Counted from the stretch's first letter, positions 1-9,057 are shown. The stretch: DNA of 64,000 bases from an uncultured Lachnospiraceae bacterium (GCA_902761585.1 CACWKX010000001.1:102148-166147); one strand, 5' to 3'. Program-made: numbers and translations. Notes: generated from the letters alone by a model not told the origin.

Positions 1-725
1 GCGGCAAACGGGAGAAGCTTTATTGTCAGCGGACAGCTTTCCGGAGACGGAAGGCTGCCGTTTGATGTCTGGAGGCGGGCCTCCATCATATAGAGAAGCT
101 TCCACGCAACCCCTGCACCGCAGAGTGCCTTGTTCGGATATCTGCAGTCGTGCAGATTCGGGTCGATGACAACATCCGCAGGCGGTTTCAACCAAATCCG
201 GACACCGTCCTCCTCCCAGTATGGCTGCGAATGATGGTCTGTCACAATGACCGTCATGCCGGCATCCTTAGCAAGCTGAATCTGGGACAAGGCAGAGATT
301 CCGTTATCAACCGTGATCAGTGTATCGATCCCATCCCGGATGGCTTCTTTCACCAGGCGGACATTGAGACCATAGCCATCCGAAAGCCGCTCGGGAATAT
401 CATAGGAAACATCGCCGCCGAGGGCTGAAAGCCCCTTCACCAGAATGCAGGTCGCGCAGACACCATCGATATCATAGTCTCCGATGACGCGGATGGTTTT
501 ATGCTGACGGATTTTTTCCAGGATGATGTCTGATGCCCTGTCAATCCCATCCAGCCCAACGGGATTGTCGAGATCCTGGAGCGAACCATAGAGATAACGC
601 CTGACATCCGCCTCGCTCTCGATTCCGCGGTTGCGCATAACCCTTGCTGTCATCGGATCAATGCCGAATTGCTTTCCCATTTTGATGAAATCTCCGGATT
701 TCCGGATTTCAAACCATTTTTCCAA
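1..725 (-). CDS. recJ: Single-stranded-DNA-specific exonuclease RecJ (3' end cut by window)
   Basis: N-terminal about 241 residues of RecJ, the 5'-3' single-strand DNA exonuclease of recombination and mismatch repair; the rest lies left of the window. The translation shows DHH-family motifs: DYDIDG near residue 59, TVDNGISA, and VTDHHSQ near residue 121, which supply metal-binding aspartates and histidines. The start is a TTG (723-725) because the only nearby in-frame ATG codons lie well inside the conserved N-terminus, and the TTG is preceded by GAAAGG about 9 bases upstream. It lies just downstream of the secDF terminator, so it either has a promoter overlapping that hairpin or depends on readthrough. 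The family call is firm; the start is inferred. Confidence 0.9.
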   Translation of the reverse strand, partial: MEKWFEIRKSGDFIKMGKQFGIDPMTARVMRNRGIESEADVRRYLYGSLQDLDNPVGLDGIDRASDIILEKIRQHKTIRVIGDYDIDGVCATCILVKGLSALGGDVSYDIPERLSDGYGLNVRLVKEAIRDGIDTLITVDNGISALSQIQLAKDAGMTVIVTDHHSQPYWEEDGVRIWLKPPADVVIDPNLHDCRYPNKALCGAGVAWKLLYMMEARLQTSNGSLPSPESCPLTIKLLPFA

Positions 726-761
726 TGTAATCTACCTTTCTGCGACTGAAAAAGATAAGTT

Positions 762-817
762 AAAAAAGGCCTGCGGCCTCCCGGGTGCGTATGGCGCAGC
801 GCGGGGAAGCCGCAGGC
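762..817 (-). terminator. Rho-independent terminator after secDF
   Basis: On the minus strand GCCTGCGGC (809-817) pairs with GCCGCAGGC (769-777) across a loop of about 31 bases and is followed by six T residues. It sits 50 bases beyond the secDF stop and 37 bases before the recJ start. Confidence 0.8.
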
Positions 818-866
818 TCTTTCCAGCTGCCTTTCGGCAGTCTGAAAATGATTTGTCCGCCAGGCT

Positions 867-3122
867 TCAGGCCTGTGGAACGTGTTTTTTCTTTTTCTTG
901 CTCGCAGTAATTCTGCTGGCTGCCTTTGCGGCTGCAGCGGACTGGGCGGCTGCCTGATCTTTCATGTCCTTGCGGATCCGCATCGTGTACCACATCGCTC
1001 CTGTCAGGCACACGGAGGAGTACATTCCGGCAATGATACCGACGATCAGAGGAAGAGAGAATTCCTTGATCGAAGGGACACCGACGATGTACAGGAAGAA
1101 GACGGTGACAAAGGTTGTCAGCGAGGTATAGATGCTCCGCGTCATGGTGGAAGTGATGCTGTCATCGACCAGCGCTTCAAGTGACTCATACTTGTCACGG
1201 CTCTTCAGGTTCTCGCGGACACGGTCGAAGATGACGATCGTGGAGTTGATCGAATAACCGACGATTGTCAGCATGACCGCGATGAAGGTACCGCCGACCG
1301 AGATCCGCGTGATGGCATAGCTTGCAAATACGACCAGCACATCATGGATCAGGGCGATGATGGCCGAGGAGGCAAAGCGCAGATCCGAGAAGCGGAACCA
1401 GATGTAAATCAGCATGCAGACGACCGCGATGATAACCGCAACGACAGCATCTCTCCTCATCTCATTTGAAACCGTTCCAGATATGGTCTCAAAGCTGATG
1501 GCCTTTGCCTGCTCGCCGGCATTGTCCTTGTACGTATCGATCGGGAACTCCTTGTCGAGCGCGTCGGAAAGCTTCTGACGTTCGTCATTGCTCAGCGTGC
1601 GGGTCTTGAAGATGATCTCATTGCCGCCGGCAACCTTCTGCGCCTGCACCTCCGCTTCCCCGATCACCTTCTGGATGACAGGTTTGATCTTGGTATCGAT
1701 GGCATTGATGTCATAGGAATCCTTGAACGTCACATCTGTGGAGGTGCCGCCGCGGAACTCCATCGAGAAGTTCAGGGCCCCTCTCCCTGCAGCATGGTTT
1801 GCAATGCAGGCGACAGGACCGGTCAGGATTGCGATCAGAGCGATCGTGAAGAAAAGCTTCCTGCGCCCGACCATGTTGAGCCGCCTGATCGCGATCATCT
1901 TTCCGAAGTACTTCGGATCGGACATGCCAAGCTCATAGAAGGACTTGACAATCCACTTGGACACGAAGAGCGCCGTAAACATGGACAGGAAAATACCAAG
2001 CGCCAGGGATTCGGCAAAGCCCTTCACGGAGCCTGTTCCCATAATGTAAAGAACCAGGCATGCGATCAGTGTTGTGACATTGCCGTCGATGATGGCGGAC
2101 AGGGCCTTGCGGAATCCGGTGTCAATGGCGGAGCGGACAGAATTGCCGCTTGCAATCTCCTCGCGGATGCGGGCATAGATGATGACATTGGCATCGACTG
2201 CCATACCAATCGACAGAATGACACCTGCAATGCCAGGGAGCGTCAGCGTCATGTCAAAGGCATTCATGGCAACGAGATCCAGCGCCGTGTAAAGAAGGAG
2301 GGCGAAGGAAGCGACAATGCCCGGAACCTTGTAGGCAATGATCATGATGATCATGACACAGATGACGCCGATGATACCGCCGATCAGGGAGGTCTTCAGA
2401 GCCTGCTGACCAAGCTGTGCACCGACAACCTGTGAGCGGATTTCCTCCAGTTCCAGGGAAAGGGAGCCGATCCGAATGGAAGAGGCCAGTTCCTTGGCGG
2501 AATCCAGCGTGAAGTTGCCTGAAATCTCGCACTTCCCGTCTGTGATAGCCTGCTGCACAACCGGAGAACTGATCGTTTCACCATCATAGACAATGGAAAT
2601 CGGCTTCCCGACATTCTTGGTTGTCGCATCGCCGAACGCCTTCGCGCCCTTCTTGTCGAAGGTGACCTCGACAACGTACTTGGTGTTGTTCATGTTGTCT
2701 CTGGTTGAAGCGGCTTCCGCGGACTCAATATGAGACCCGTCCAGGATTTCAGTCCCGTCCGAAAGCTCAAACTTCAGAGAGCCTGGTTTCCCCAGCTGGG
2801 AGAGAATCTCCTCCGCGTTGGAAACGCCGGGGATCTCGATGTTGATCCGGTTCGATCCTTCCTGGTAGACATGCGCTTCGGTCGAGATCGCGTCGACACG
2901 CTTCTGGAGCTTGTACACAGTGTCTGCCATGTCCTCGGCTGAAGGGTTGTCCTCCTTCGCCTGATAAGTGACAGACACGCCGCCCTCCAGATCAAGGCCC
3001 AGCTTGATGTTTTTCATGGCACCTGTCCCGGTCGGTCCCCACCCGATAAACGCAGTGTAGAGCAGAAGGACCAGGGAAGCTGCCAGAAGGATCAGAATGA
3101 TTCTTGCCTTCTTCTTGCTCAT
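867..3122 (-). CDS. secDF: Fused protein translocase subunit SecDF
   Basis: A 751-residue fusion of SecD and SecF, the membrane subunits that use proton motive force to help SecYEG complete protein export. The SecD half has the first membrane helix, GLDLEGG near residue 37, a large extracytoplasmic region, and the motif DANVIIYARIREE. The SecF half has FRGGTSTDV and SINSTIVIFDRVREN. About 12 membrane helices are expected from the family. A Lys-rich tail (KKKKKH) ends the protein. The start is the ATG in front of SKKKARII, with AAAGGAG upstream; a longer in-frame reading has no such site. The gene begins 26 bases after the SCIFF maturase and probably belongs to that operon. Confidence 0.95.
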   Translation of the reverse strand: MSKKKARIILILLAASLVLLLYTAFIGWGPTGTGAMKNIKLGLDLEGGVSVTYQAKEDNPSAEDMADTVYKLQKRVDAISTEAHVYQEGSNRINIEIPGVSNAEEILSQLGKPGSLKFELSDGTEILDGSHIESAEAASTRDNMNNTKYVVEVTFDKKGAKAFGDATTKNVGKPISIVYDGETISSPVVQQAITDGKCEISGNFTLDSAKELASSIRIGSLSLELEEIRSQVVGAQLGQQALKTSLIGGIIGVICVMIIMIIAYKVPGIVASFALLLYTALDLVAMNAFDMTLTLPGIAGVILSIGMAVDANVIIYARIREEIASGNSVRSAIDTGFRKALSAIIDGNVTTLIACLVLYIMGTGSVKGFAESLALGIFLSMFTALFVSKWIVKSFYELGMSDPKYFGKMIAIRRLNMVGRRKLFFTIALIAILTGPVACIANHAAGRGALNFSMEFRGGTSTDVTFKDSYDINAIDTKIKPVIQKVIGEAEVQAQKVAGGNEIIFKTRTLSNDERQKLSDALDKEFPIDTYKDNAGEQAKAISFETISGTVSNEMRRDAVVAVIIAVVCMLIYIWFRFSDLRFASSAIIALIHDVLVVFASYAITRISVGGTFIAVMLTIVGYSINSTIVIFDRVRENLKSRDKYESLEALVDDSITSTMTRSIYTSLTTFVTVFFLYIVGVPSIKEFSLPLIVGIIAGMYSSVCLTGAMWYTMRIRKDMKDQAAAQSAAAAKAASRITASKKKKKHVPQA

Positions 3123-3148
3123 TGGTATGACTCCTTTGCTTTTTATCT

Positions 3149-4528
3149 TTATGACTCCGGGCTGCCTGCAAGGGCGGCCTTGATCATAATGGCACATTCA
3201 ACCCGCTTTCTCTCAAGCTCGCAGCCGATCTCGTATACATCATCAATCCGGCCATGGAAGTTCCATGAATTCGCTGCGCAGCCGCCGCTGCAATAGTACC
3301 TTGCAAAGCAGGTGCGGCATTCCTTTCTGGAATAGACGTTGCAGCACTTGAAGCTGTCAACAATGTCCGTCCGGACAATGCCGTCTTTTACGTTGCCGAG
3401 GAGGAACTGCTCATTCCCGACAAACTGGTGGCAAGGATACAGGTCTCCCCATGGCGTGACACCGAGGTATTCCGTGCCGGAGCCGCAGCCGGAGAGCCGT
3501 TTGTAGACACACGGGCCGCCCGTCAGATCGATCATAAAGTGGAAGAAAGTAAATCCTCTCCCTTCCTTCTGACGGCGGATCATCTCCTGGGCCAGAAGGT
3601 CATACTGCTCCTTCAGAACCGGGATATCCTCCGGACGGATGGCGTAATCTGCATCAGCCGGGGCGACGACTGGTTCCATTGAGAGCTGATCGAATCCGAG
3701 ATCCGCAAAGTGAATGACGTCCCTGGCAAAATCGAGATTGTAGTGTGTGTAGGTTCCGCGGATGTAATACTGTTTTCCGAGTGCTTTTCTCTGTGCCGCA
3801 AACTTCTGGAATTTCGGGACAACCAGCTCATAGCTGCCCTTGCCATTCCGGAACGGACGCATGTGATCATGAACGGCTTGTCTGCCGTCCAGACTCATGA
3901 CCACATTGTCCATCTCACGGTTGCAGAATTCCATGACCTCGTCGTTCAGAAGAACTCCGTTTGTCGTGATGGTGAATCGGAAGTGTTTGTCATGCTTTTT
4001 TTCAAGCGATCTTCCATATGCGACCAGCTTTTTGACAACTTCCCAGTTCATCAGAGGCTCGCCCCCGAAGAAGTCAACCTCCAGGTTATGTCTGTTGCCG
4101 GAGTGAGCGACAAGAAAATCAAGCGCCTGGCAGCCGACCTCATAGCTCATGAGCGCCCGTCTTCCGTGATATTCTCCTTCCTCTGCGAAACAATACTTGC
4201 ATGCCAGATTGCAGTCGTGCGCGATATTCAGGCAGAGTGCCTTGACGACGGTCGGTCTGTTTTTGAAATCGATGACAGCGTTCTTGTAGATATCTTCTGT
4301 GAAGAGCTGCCCGGCCGACTCAAGGCCGTGAATTTCAGAGAGCGCTTCCTGAATGTCTGAAGGATCATATCTGTCCCTGAACATCCCGGTGAGCTCCTCG
4401 TCGGTCAGCGCTCTGTTTTTTTCAAGTTCAGCAATCAGCTGATAGCTGAGATCGTCCAGAATGTGAACGCTTCCGCTGTCTACATCCAGAGCGATATTAT
4501 ATCCGTTGTTGCGATACTGATGAACCAA
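3149..4528 (-). CDS. scfB: SCIFF-peptide radical SAM maturase (ranthipeptide thioether synthase)
   Basis: A 459-residue radical SAM enzyme expected to install Cys-to-Thr thioether bridges in the SCIFF precursor encoded just upstream. The first ~80 residues look like a PqqD/RRE peptide-recognition domain. The radical SAM CX3CX2C site is CNLACKYC near residue 109. The C-terminal SPASM-type region holds further cysteines (GGPCVYKRLSGCGSG, YPCHQF, CCNVYSRKECRTCFARYYCSGGC) for auxiliary 4Fe-4S clusters. The start is TTG with GAGGAG 9 bases upstream. An in-frame ATG would remove conserved N-terminal sequence. Neighbours are the SCIFF gene 111 bases upstream and secDF 26 bases downstream. The family identification is firm; the biological role of SCIFF remains unclear in general. 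Confidence 0.93.
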   Translation of the reverse strand: MVHQYRNNGYNIALDVDSGSVHILDDLSYQLIAELEKNRALTDEELTGMFRDRYDPSDIQEALSEIHGLESAGQLFTEDIYKNAVIDFKNRPTVVKALCLNIAHDCNLACKYCFAEEGEYHGRRALMSYEVGCQALDFLVAHSGNRHNLEVDFFGGEPLMNWEVVKKLVAYGRSLEKKHDKHFRFTITTNGVLLNDEVMEFCNREMDNVVMSLDGRQAVHDHMRPFRNGKGSYELVVPKFQKFAAQRKALGKQYYIRGTYTHYNLDFARDVIHFADLGFDQLSMEPVVAPADADYAIRPEDIPVLKEQYDLLAQEMIRRQKEGRGFTFFHFMIDLTGGPCVYKRLSGCGSGTEYLGVTPWGDLYPCHQFVGNEQFLLGNVKDGIVRTDIVDSFKCCNVYSRKECRTCFARYYCSGGCAANSWNFHGRIDDVYEIGCELERKRVECAIMIKAALAGSPES

Positions 4529-4560
4529 AAGCTTGTACTCCTCTTCCCTGTTATCACAGA

Positions 4561-4597
4561 ACAGGCTGCCGCAGGTCCTATCTGCGACAGCCTGTCA
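4561..4597 (-). promoter_or_regulatory. Intercistronic hairpin between SCIFF and its maturase
   Basis: ACAGGCTG and CAGCCTGT form a stem, with more pairing of CGCAG and CTGCG inside. No T run follows on the minus strand, so it is not a standard terminator. A stabilising or attenuating element that keeps precursor peptide in excess over the enzyme is plausible. Confidence 0.5.
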
Positions 4598-4639
4598 TAA
4601 TACATCTTGAATCAACCTTGAATGGAAATGACGCTCCCG

Positions 4640-4789
4640 TCAGTTCTTCTTCATCTGCTCACAGGTCTGGTTGCCGACCGTGCAGCTGGTCTTGCATGCA
4701 GACTGGCAGGATGTCTGGCACTCGCCGCATCCGCCCTTCTTGAGAGACTGCTGAAGAGATCTGGTGCTGAGGGTCTGAATATGCTTCAT
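4640..4789 (-). CDS. scfA: SCIFF six-cysteine ranthipeptide precursor
   Basis: A 49-residue peptide starting MKHIQTLSTRSLQQSLKKGG and ending CTVGNQTCEQMKKN. Six cysteines occur in the spacing C-X2-C-X3-C-X3-C-X3-C-X6-C, with threonines and serines between them that serve as thioether acceptors. This is the SCIFF family (six cysteines in about forty-five residues), highly conserved in Clostridia and the substrate of the neighbouring radical SAM enzyme. The ATG follows AAGGAGG with good spacing. The leader region is about 20 residues with no obvious protease site. It has its own extended -10 promoter upstream. Expected to be expressed at a higher level than the maturase. Confidence 0.96.
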   Translation of the reverse strand: MKHIQTLSTRSLQQSLKKGGCGECQTSCQSACKTSCTVGNQTCEQMKKN

Positions 4790-4903
4790 AATGATGCCTC
4801 CTTATACGAACGAATTCACGCTTCCCATTGCCACGCGATCCCGGTCGTGGAATCTATAAAACAGTGTCCAGTGCCCGAAACGCAAGCGGAAATCAACAGT
4901 CGC

Positions 4904-4933
4904 ATTATAACACACGGTAATTTTAAAATACAA
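4904..4933 (-). promoter_or_regulatory. Extended -10 promoter of the SCIFF operon
   Basis: On the minus strand the extended -10 element TGTTATAAT (4904-4912) is perfect. A weak -35 TTGTAT (4928-4933) lies 18 bases upstream, abutting the stop of the EF-G-like gene. Confidence 0.65.
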
Positions 4934-4936
4934 GAT

Positions 4937-7015
4937 TTACTTTGCGGCTTCCTCTGCTCTCGCCTCGATCTCCTTCTCCTGAACATCCGCAGGCGCCTGC
5001 TCATAGCGGGCGAACGTATACTCGAAGCTTCCTGCTCCGCCGGTGATGGAGCGAAGCGTCGTGCAGTAGCCGTACAGCTCACTCTGCGGGACATCCGCCT
5101 CCACGATCGTGTTCCCTTTGTGATCAGGATTCATGCCGAGCACGCGGCCGCGTCTTTTGTTGAGGTCGCCCATGATGTCGCCGGTATACTTGTCAGGTGC
5201 CGTGACCTTCAGGGAAGCAATCGGTTCAAGCAGGACCGGACCTGCTTCCATGAAGCCCTTCTTGAAGGCCATGCTGGCTGCGGTCTTGAACGCCTGCTCG
5301 GACGAATCAACCGGATGGTAAGAACCGTCATAAAGGATCGCCTTGACCCCGACAACCGGGTATCCGGCCATTGGTCCCTTCAGAACGGACTCTGCAATTC
5401 CCTTCTCGACTGCCGGATAATAATTCTTCGGAACGGATCCGCCGACCACAATCTGCTCGAAAACATAAGGCTTCTCCAGATCTCCAGACGGTTCAAACTT
5501 CATCTTGACGTGGCCATACTGGCCATGTCCGCCGGACTGCTTCTTGTACTTGCTGTCGACATCGGACGTTTTCCGGATCGTCTCGCGGAACGCAACCGCC
5601 GGCTTCTCAAGCGCGATTTTTACCTTGTACTTATTCAGCAGCTTGCTGGCCGCAACCTCAAGCTGCTGGTCACCGATCCCGTAGAGAAGCGTCTGGTGAT
5701 TCTCCGCATTGTTGACAACACGGAGCGTCTGATCTTCCTGCGCAAGCTTCGAGAGTCCCTGCGCGGCCTTGTCCTCCTCGCCCTTTGTCAAAGCCACATA
5801 TTTCTTATAGGTGTAAGGAGTCGAGATTTCGAACTTACCATACTGAACCGGGTTTGCCTTGGTGGAAATGCTGTCACGGGTGTCGACATCCAGCTTGGAG
5901 AGCGCACCAATGTCCCCCGCCATCAACTCGGATACCTCGGTCGGCTTGCTGCCCTCAAACACATAGAGCTTGCCAGCGCGGAATTCATTCTGATTCTCCG
6001 TATCGAACAGCATATCGTCCGGGCGAAGCGATCCGGAGGCCACCTTGATCATCGAATACTTGCCGATGAACGGATCGACGATTGTCTTCCATACAAATGC
6101 ACTCTTCGCTTTTGAAAAGTCATAGTCCGCCTGGAAAACCTCATTCGATTTCAGGCTGACTCCGGCAATCTGGCGCTCCTGAGGACTCGGGAAATAGCTG
6201 ATGATATCGTCAAGAAGAATCATGATGCCCTGGAGGTTGACGCTGGCACCCATTGTGACAGGTACCATATCACAGGTAGAGACATTCGCCTTGAGCGCGG
6301 ACACGATCTCAGCCTCCGTGAACTCCTCTCCGTTGAAATAGCGGTCCATGAAGGCCTCACTCGTCTCGGCGACGGATTCCAGCATCGTGTCCCGGTAGTT
6401 TGCGAGGTAATCCTTCAGATAATCGGGGATCTCGCACTCTACCTTGTTCTGCTTGTCCACATAGCGGCGCGCGCGCTGCTTGACCACATTGACGTAACCG
6501 ACGAACTTCTCATTCTCACGAATCGGAAGATACATCGGAGCGATTTTCTTGCCGTAAAGGTCGGTCAGTGCCTCGACGATCTTTCTGTATGAAGCGTTGT
6601 CAAAGTCCATGTTGGAAACGTAGAACATACGCGGGAGATGGTACTTTTCACAAAGCTCCCATGCTTTCTGCGTGCCGACCTCGATGCCATTCTTCCCGTT
6701 TACAACAATAATCGCTGCGTCAGCCGCTGCGACAGCCTCCTCCACCTCTCCGATGAAGTCAAAATAGCCAGGGGTATCAAGAACATTGATCTTGCAGTCA
6801 TTCCAGATGATCGGAGCCATCGAGGTATTGATTGAGAACTTACGGTTCTGCTCTTCTTTATCAAAATCGCTCAGGGTGGTGCCGTCCGCGACAGAGCCGA
6901 GCCTGGAAGTAATACCGGTCAGGTATGCCATCGCTTCCAGAAGGCTTGTCTTCCCTGCTCCACCGTGACCTAACAGAACAACGTTGCGTATTTTGTCAGT
7001 GGTGTAAACATTCAT
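4937..7015 (-). CDS. Elongation factor G-like translational GTPase (second EF-G paralogue type)
   Basis: A 692-residue GTPase with the EF-G layout: G domain, domain II, domain III, IV and V. The P-loop is GHGGAGKTS near residue 14 and the switch II motif is DTPGYFDF. The G4 motif reads SNMDFDN instead of the usual NKxD, and the P-loop lacks the GHIDAGKTT of canonical FusA, so this is a divergent paralogue (EF-G2/FusA2-like) rather than the essential EF-G, which normally lies in the str operon. Domain IV keeps the GGHGQYGHV region. The ATG after GGAGGAA was chosen over an upstream in-frame start. It has its own promoter. The biochemical role of such paralogues varies (ribosome recycling, antibiotic tolerance or unknown). 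Confidence 0.88.
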   Translation of the reverse strand: MNVYTTDKIRNVVLLGHGGAGKTSLLEAMAYLTGITSRLGSVADGTTLSDFDKEEQNRKFSINTSMAPIIWNDCKINVLDTPGYFDFIGEVEEAVAAADAAIIVVNGKNGIEVGTQKAWELCEKYHLPRMFYVSNMDFDNASYRKIVEALTDLYGKKIAPMYLPIRENEKFVGYVNVVKQRARRYVDKQNKVECEIPDYLKDYLANYRDTMLESVAETSEAFMDRYFNGEEFTEAEIVSALKANVSTCDMVPVTMGASVNLQGIMILLDDIISYFPSPQERQIAGVSLKSNEVFQADYDFSKAKSAFVWKTIVDPFIGKYSMIKVASGSLRPDDMLFDTENQNEFRAGKLYVFEGSKPTEVSELMAGDIGALSKLDVDTRDSISTKANPVQYGKFEISTPYTYKKYVALTKGEEDKAAQGLSKLAQEDQTLRVVNNAENHQTLLYGIGDQQLEVAASKLLNKYKVKIALEKPAVAFRETIRKTSDVDSKYKKQSGGHGQYGHVKMKFEPSGDLEKPYVFEQIVVGGSVPKNYYPAVEKGIAESVLKGPMAGYPVVGVKAILYDGSYHPVDSSEQAFKTAASMAFKKGFMEAGPVLLEPIASLKVTAPDKYTGDIMGDLNKRRGRVLGMNPDHKGNTIVEADVPQSELYGYCTTLRSITGGAGSFEYTFARYEQAPADVQEKEIEARAEEAAK

Positions 7016-7063
7016 AAGTTTTTCCTCCGTGCTCGTATTGTGGGATGTGACCCATATGAACAC

Positions 7064-7092
7064 ATTGTACTAAAGCACATGGATGTTTGCAA
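7064..7092 (-). promoter_or_regulatory. Promoter of the EF-G-like gene
   Basis: -35 TTGCAA (7087-7092), 17-base spacer and -10 TACAAT (7064-7069) on the minus strand, about 50 bases before the start codon. Confidence 0.55.
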
Positions 7093-7212
7093 GCATTTCT
7101 ATCCAATATTTACAGTATTGAACAAGAAATGAACAGGCAAAATGCATTCTCTTTTCAGCAACATGCCTGTCTGAAGCAGATACCGGCCGGGGCGGATGAT
7201 GATACTGAACAG

Positions 7213-7653
7213 TCAGACCGCGGGGACATCTCCCACGACAAAGGAAAGCTCCGCCTCCGCTGCCCGCTCGCCGTCTACTGTTGCGACGGCGGTTCCGAAA
7301 CCAACAGAGCCTCTCATCTTTGTCAGCTCACAGTGTATCTCGAGGACATCTCCCGGTACGACCTGCCGCCGGAATCTGGCATTCCGGATACCACCGAAGA
7401 AGACAAGCCTTCCGGCATTCTCCGGCATCGTGAGGAGCGCAACCGCTCCGGTCTGAGCCATTGCCTCGATGATCAGAACGCCCGGCATCACCGGATAAGA
7501 CGGAAAATGCCCCATGAACTGCAACTCATTGGCACTGACGCACCGTACGGCGTCCGCACTCTTTCCGGGCTGGCAGTCCGTCACCTTGTCAATCATAAGA
7601 AACGGATAACGATGCGGAAGGATCTGCTGAATCTGTCTGCTGTCAAGCTGCAT
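7213..7653 (-). CDS. fabZ: 3-hydroxyacyl-ACP dehydratase FabZ
   Basis: A 146-residue hot-dog-fold enzyme that removes water from 3-hydroxyacyl-ACP in the elongation cycle. The catalytic histidine is in GHFPSYPVMPGV and the glutamate in LIIEAMAQTGAV; HRYPFLMIDKV near residue 17 is a family hallmark. The start MQLDSRQ is set by AAGGAGG 7 bases upstream; a longer frame starting at 7683 has no such site. It is the last gene of the fab operon, 81 bases after fabF. No isomerase FabM or FabA is visible here, so the route to unsaturated acids is not shown. Confidence 0.95.
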   Translation of the reverse strand: MQLDSRQIQQILPHRYPFLMIDKVTDCQPGKSADAVRCVSANELQFMGHFPSYPVMPGVLIIEAMAQTGAVALLTMPENAGRLVFFGGIRNARFRRQVVPGDVLEIHCELTKMRGSVGFGTAVATVDGERAAEAELSFVVGDVPAV

Positions 7654-7734
7654 CAAAAGACCTCCTTGGTTCTGGTGAAGCATATGTCTGCTTCGAAATC
7701 TGTCTGAGGATGTGATCGGCTGCGGCGGGAGGAA

Positions 7735-8976
7735 TCATGCATTTTCCTCTCTGTGGAAGGCCAGGCAGACGTTATGTCCTCCGAAACCAAATGATTCAGA
7801 CAAAGCGTTGCGGATCGTACAGGGGAAGCCTGTCTCCGGAACATAGTTCAGGTCACATTCCGGATCTGGAACTCTCAGACCGATGGTCGGCGGGACGAAG
7901 CCCTCTTCCATCGCAAGCAGCGTGATGACGGCTTCAACCGCTGCCGCTGCGCCAAGCATATGTCCGGTCATGGACTTGGTGGAGCTGACCTTCAGATGGT
8001 CTGCGGCATCGCCGAAGACTGCCCGGATCGCTTTCGTCTCGCAGGAATCGTTCAGATGCGTGGAGGTTCCGTGTGCATTGATGTAGTCGACATCCTCCGG
8101 CGAAAGCCCTGCCTCCTCCATCGCCAGGCGGATGCAGTCCGCAGCTTCCTTTGCGTCAGGATCCGGTGAAGTGATGTGGTAGGCATCGCAGGTTGCGCCA
8201 TAGCCGGTGATTTCTCCGTAGATGTGTGCGCCTCTCTTTCTGGCATGCTCGTATTCCTCAAGGACAAGCACGGCACCGCCCTCTCCCATTACAAAACCAT
8301 TGCGCTCCTTGTCAAACGGGATGGAGGCCCGGGAAGGATCCTGAGAAAGAGAGAGCGCCTGAAGGGAGGTGAATCCACCGATGCTCAGCGGTGTGACGGC
8401 AGCTTCCGAACCTCCGGTCAGACAGATATCCACACGATCTTCCAGAACCTTGAGGTAAGCTTCGCCGATGGCATTTGCGGAGCTTGCGCAGGCACTCACT
8501 GTTGTTTCGCAGATTCCTCTGAGACCGAAACGCAGCGCGACATGACCGGCAGACATATTGCTGATGGCTCTCGGGATAAAAAAAGGATTGACTCTGTCAA
8601 AGCCGTGTTTTTCACCCCGGATCTGCTGCTGCTCGATGGTTTCAATTCCGCCTATTCCGGTTCCGAGGATCACGCCGCATCTTTGTCTGTCCTCTTCATC
8701 AAAGGAAAGGCCGCTGTCTTTGACAGCCTGGATGGCCGCACACAGCGCATACTGTGTGTAAAGGTCCATCTTTCTGGCTTCAGACGGGTCGATATAAGAA
8801 TCGATCTGAAGCCCTTTAACCTCGCCGGCAAGCTTTACCTTCTGTGCAGAGGTGTCGTACCGGGTGATTGGAGCGATCCCGCATCGTCCATTCCGGACGC
8901 TGCTTATAACCTCCTCCGTTGAATTGCCGATCGGACACACGATTCCAAGCCCTGTGACAGCCACCCTCCTGCTCAT
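7735..8976 (-). CDS. fabF: 3-oxoacyl-ACP synthase II FabF
   Basis: A 413-residue condensing enzyme that extends acyl-ACP with malonyl-ACP. The catalytic triad is visible: Cys in TTVSACASSANAIGEAY near residue 163, His in NAHGTSTHLND near 300, and His in STKSMTGHMLGAAAAVEA near 337. The full length matches the family. The start is ATG (MSRRVAVTGLG) with AAGGGAG upstream. It lies between fabG and fabZ in the operon. Confidence 0.97.
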   Translation of the reverse strand: MSRRVAVTGLGIVCPIGNSTEEVISSVRNGRCGIAPITRYDTSAQKVKLAGEVKGLQIDSYIDPSEARKMDLYTQYALCAAIQAVKDSGLSFDEEDRQRCGVILGTGIGGIETIEQQQIRGEKHGFDRVNPFFIPRAISNMSAGHVALRFGLRGICETTVSACASSANAIGEAYLKVLEDRVDICLTGGSEAAVTPLSIGGFTSLQALSLSQDPSRASIPFDKERNGFVMGEGGAVLVLEEYEHARKRGAHIYGEITGYGATCDAYHITSPDPDAKEAADCIRLAMEEAGLSPEDVDYINAHGTSTHLNDSCETKAIRAVFGDAADHLKVSSTKSMTGHMLGAAAAVEAVITLLAMEEGFVPPTIGLRVPDPECDLNYVPETGFPCTIRNALSESFGFGGHNVCLAFHREENA

Positions 8977-9057
8977 CCTGATTCTCCCTTCCCCATTTGA
9001 CCTGTTTTGAAAATCCGCTGCGCTCCATAACGCACGAATGCAGATGTAGTCTTTCTT

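Noticed and set aside
4622..6115. Open frame of 497 codons on the plus strand opposite the EF-G-like gene
   Set aside because: It is antisense to a strongly conserved gene, has no ribosome site and its product resembles no protein; GC-rich codon use creates such frames.
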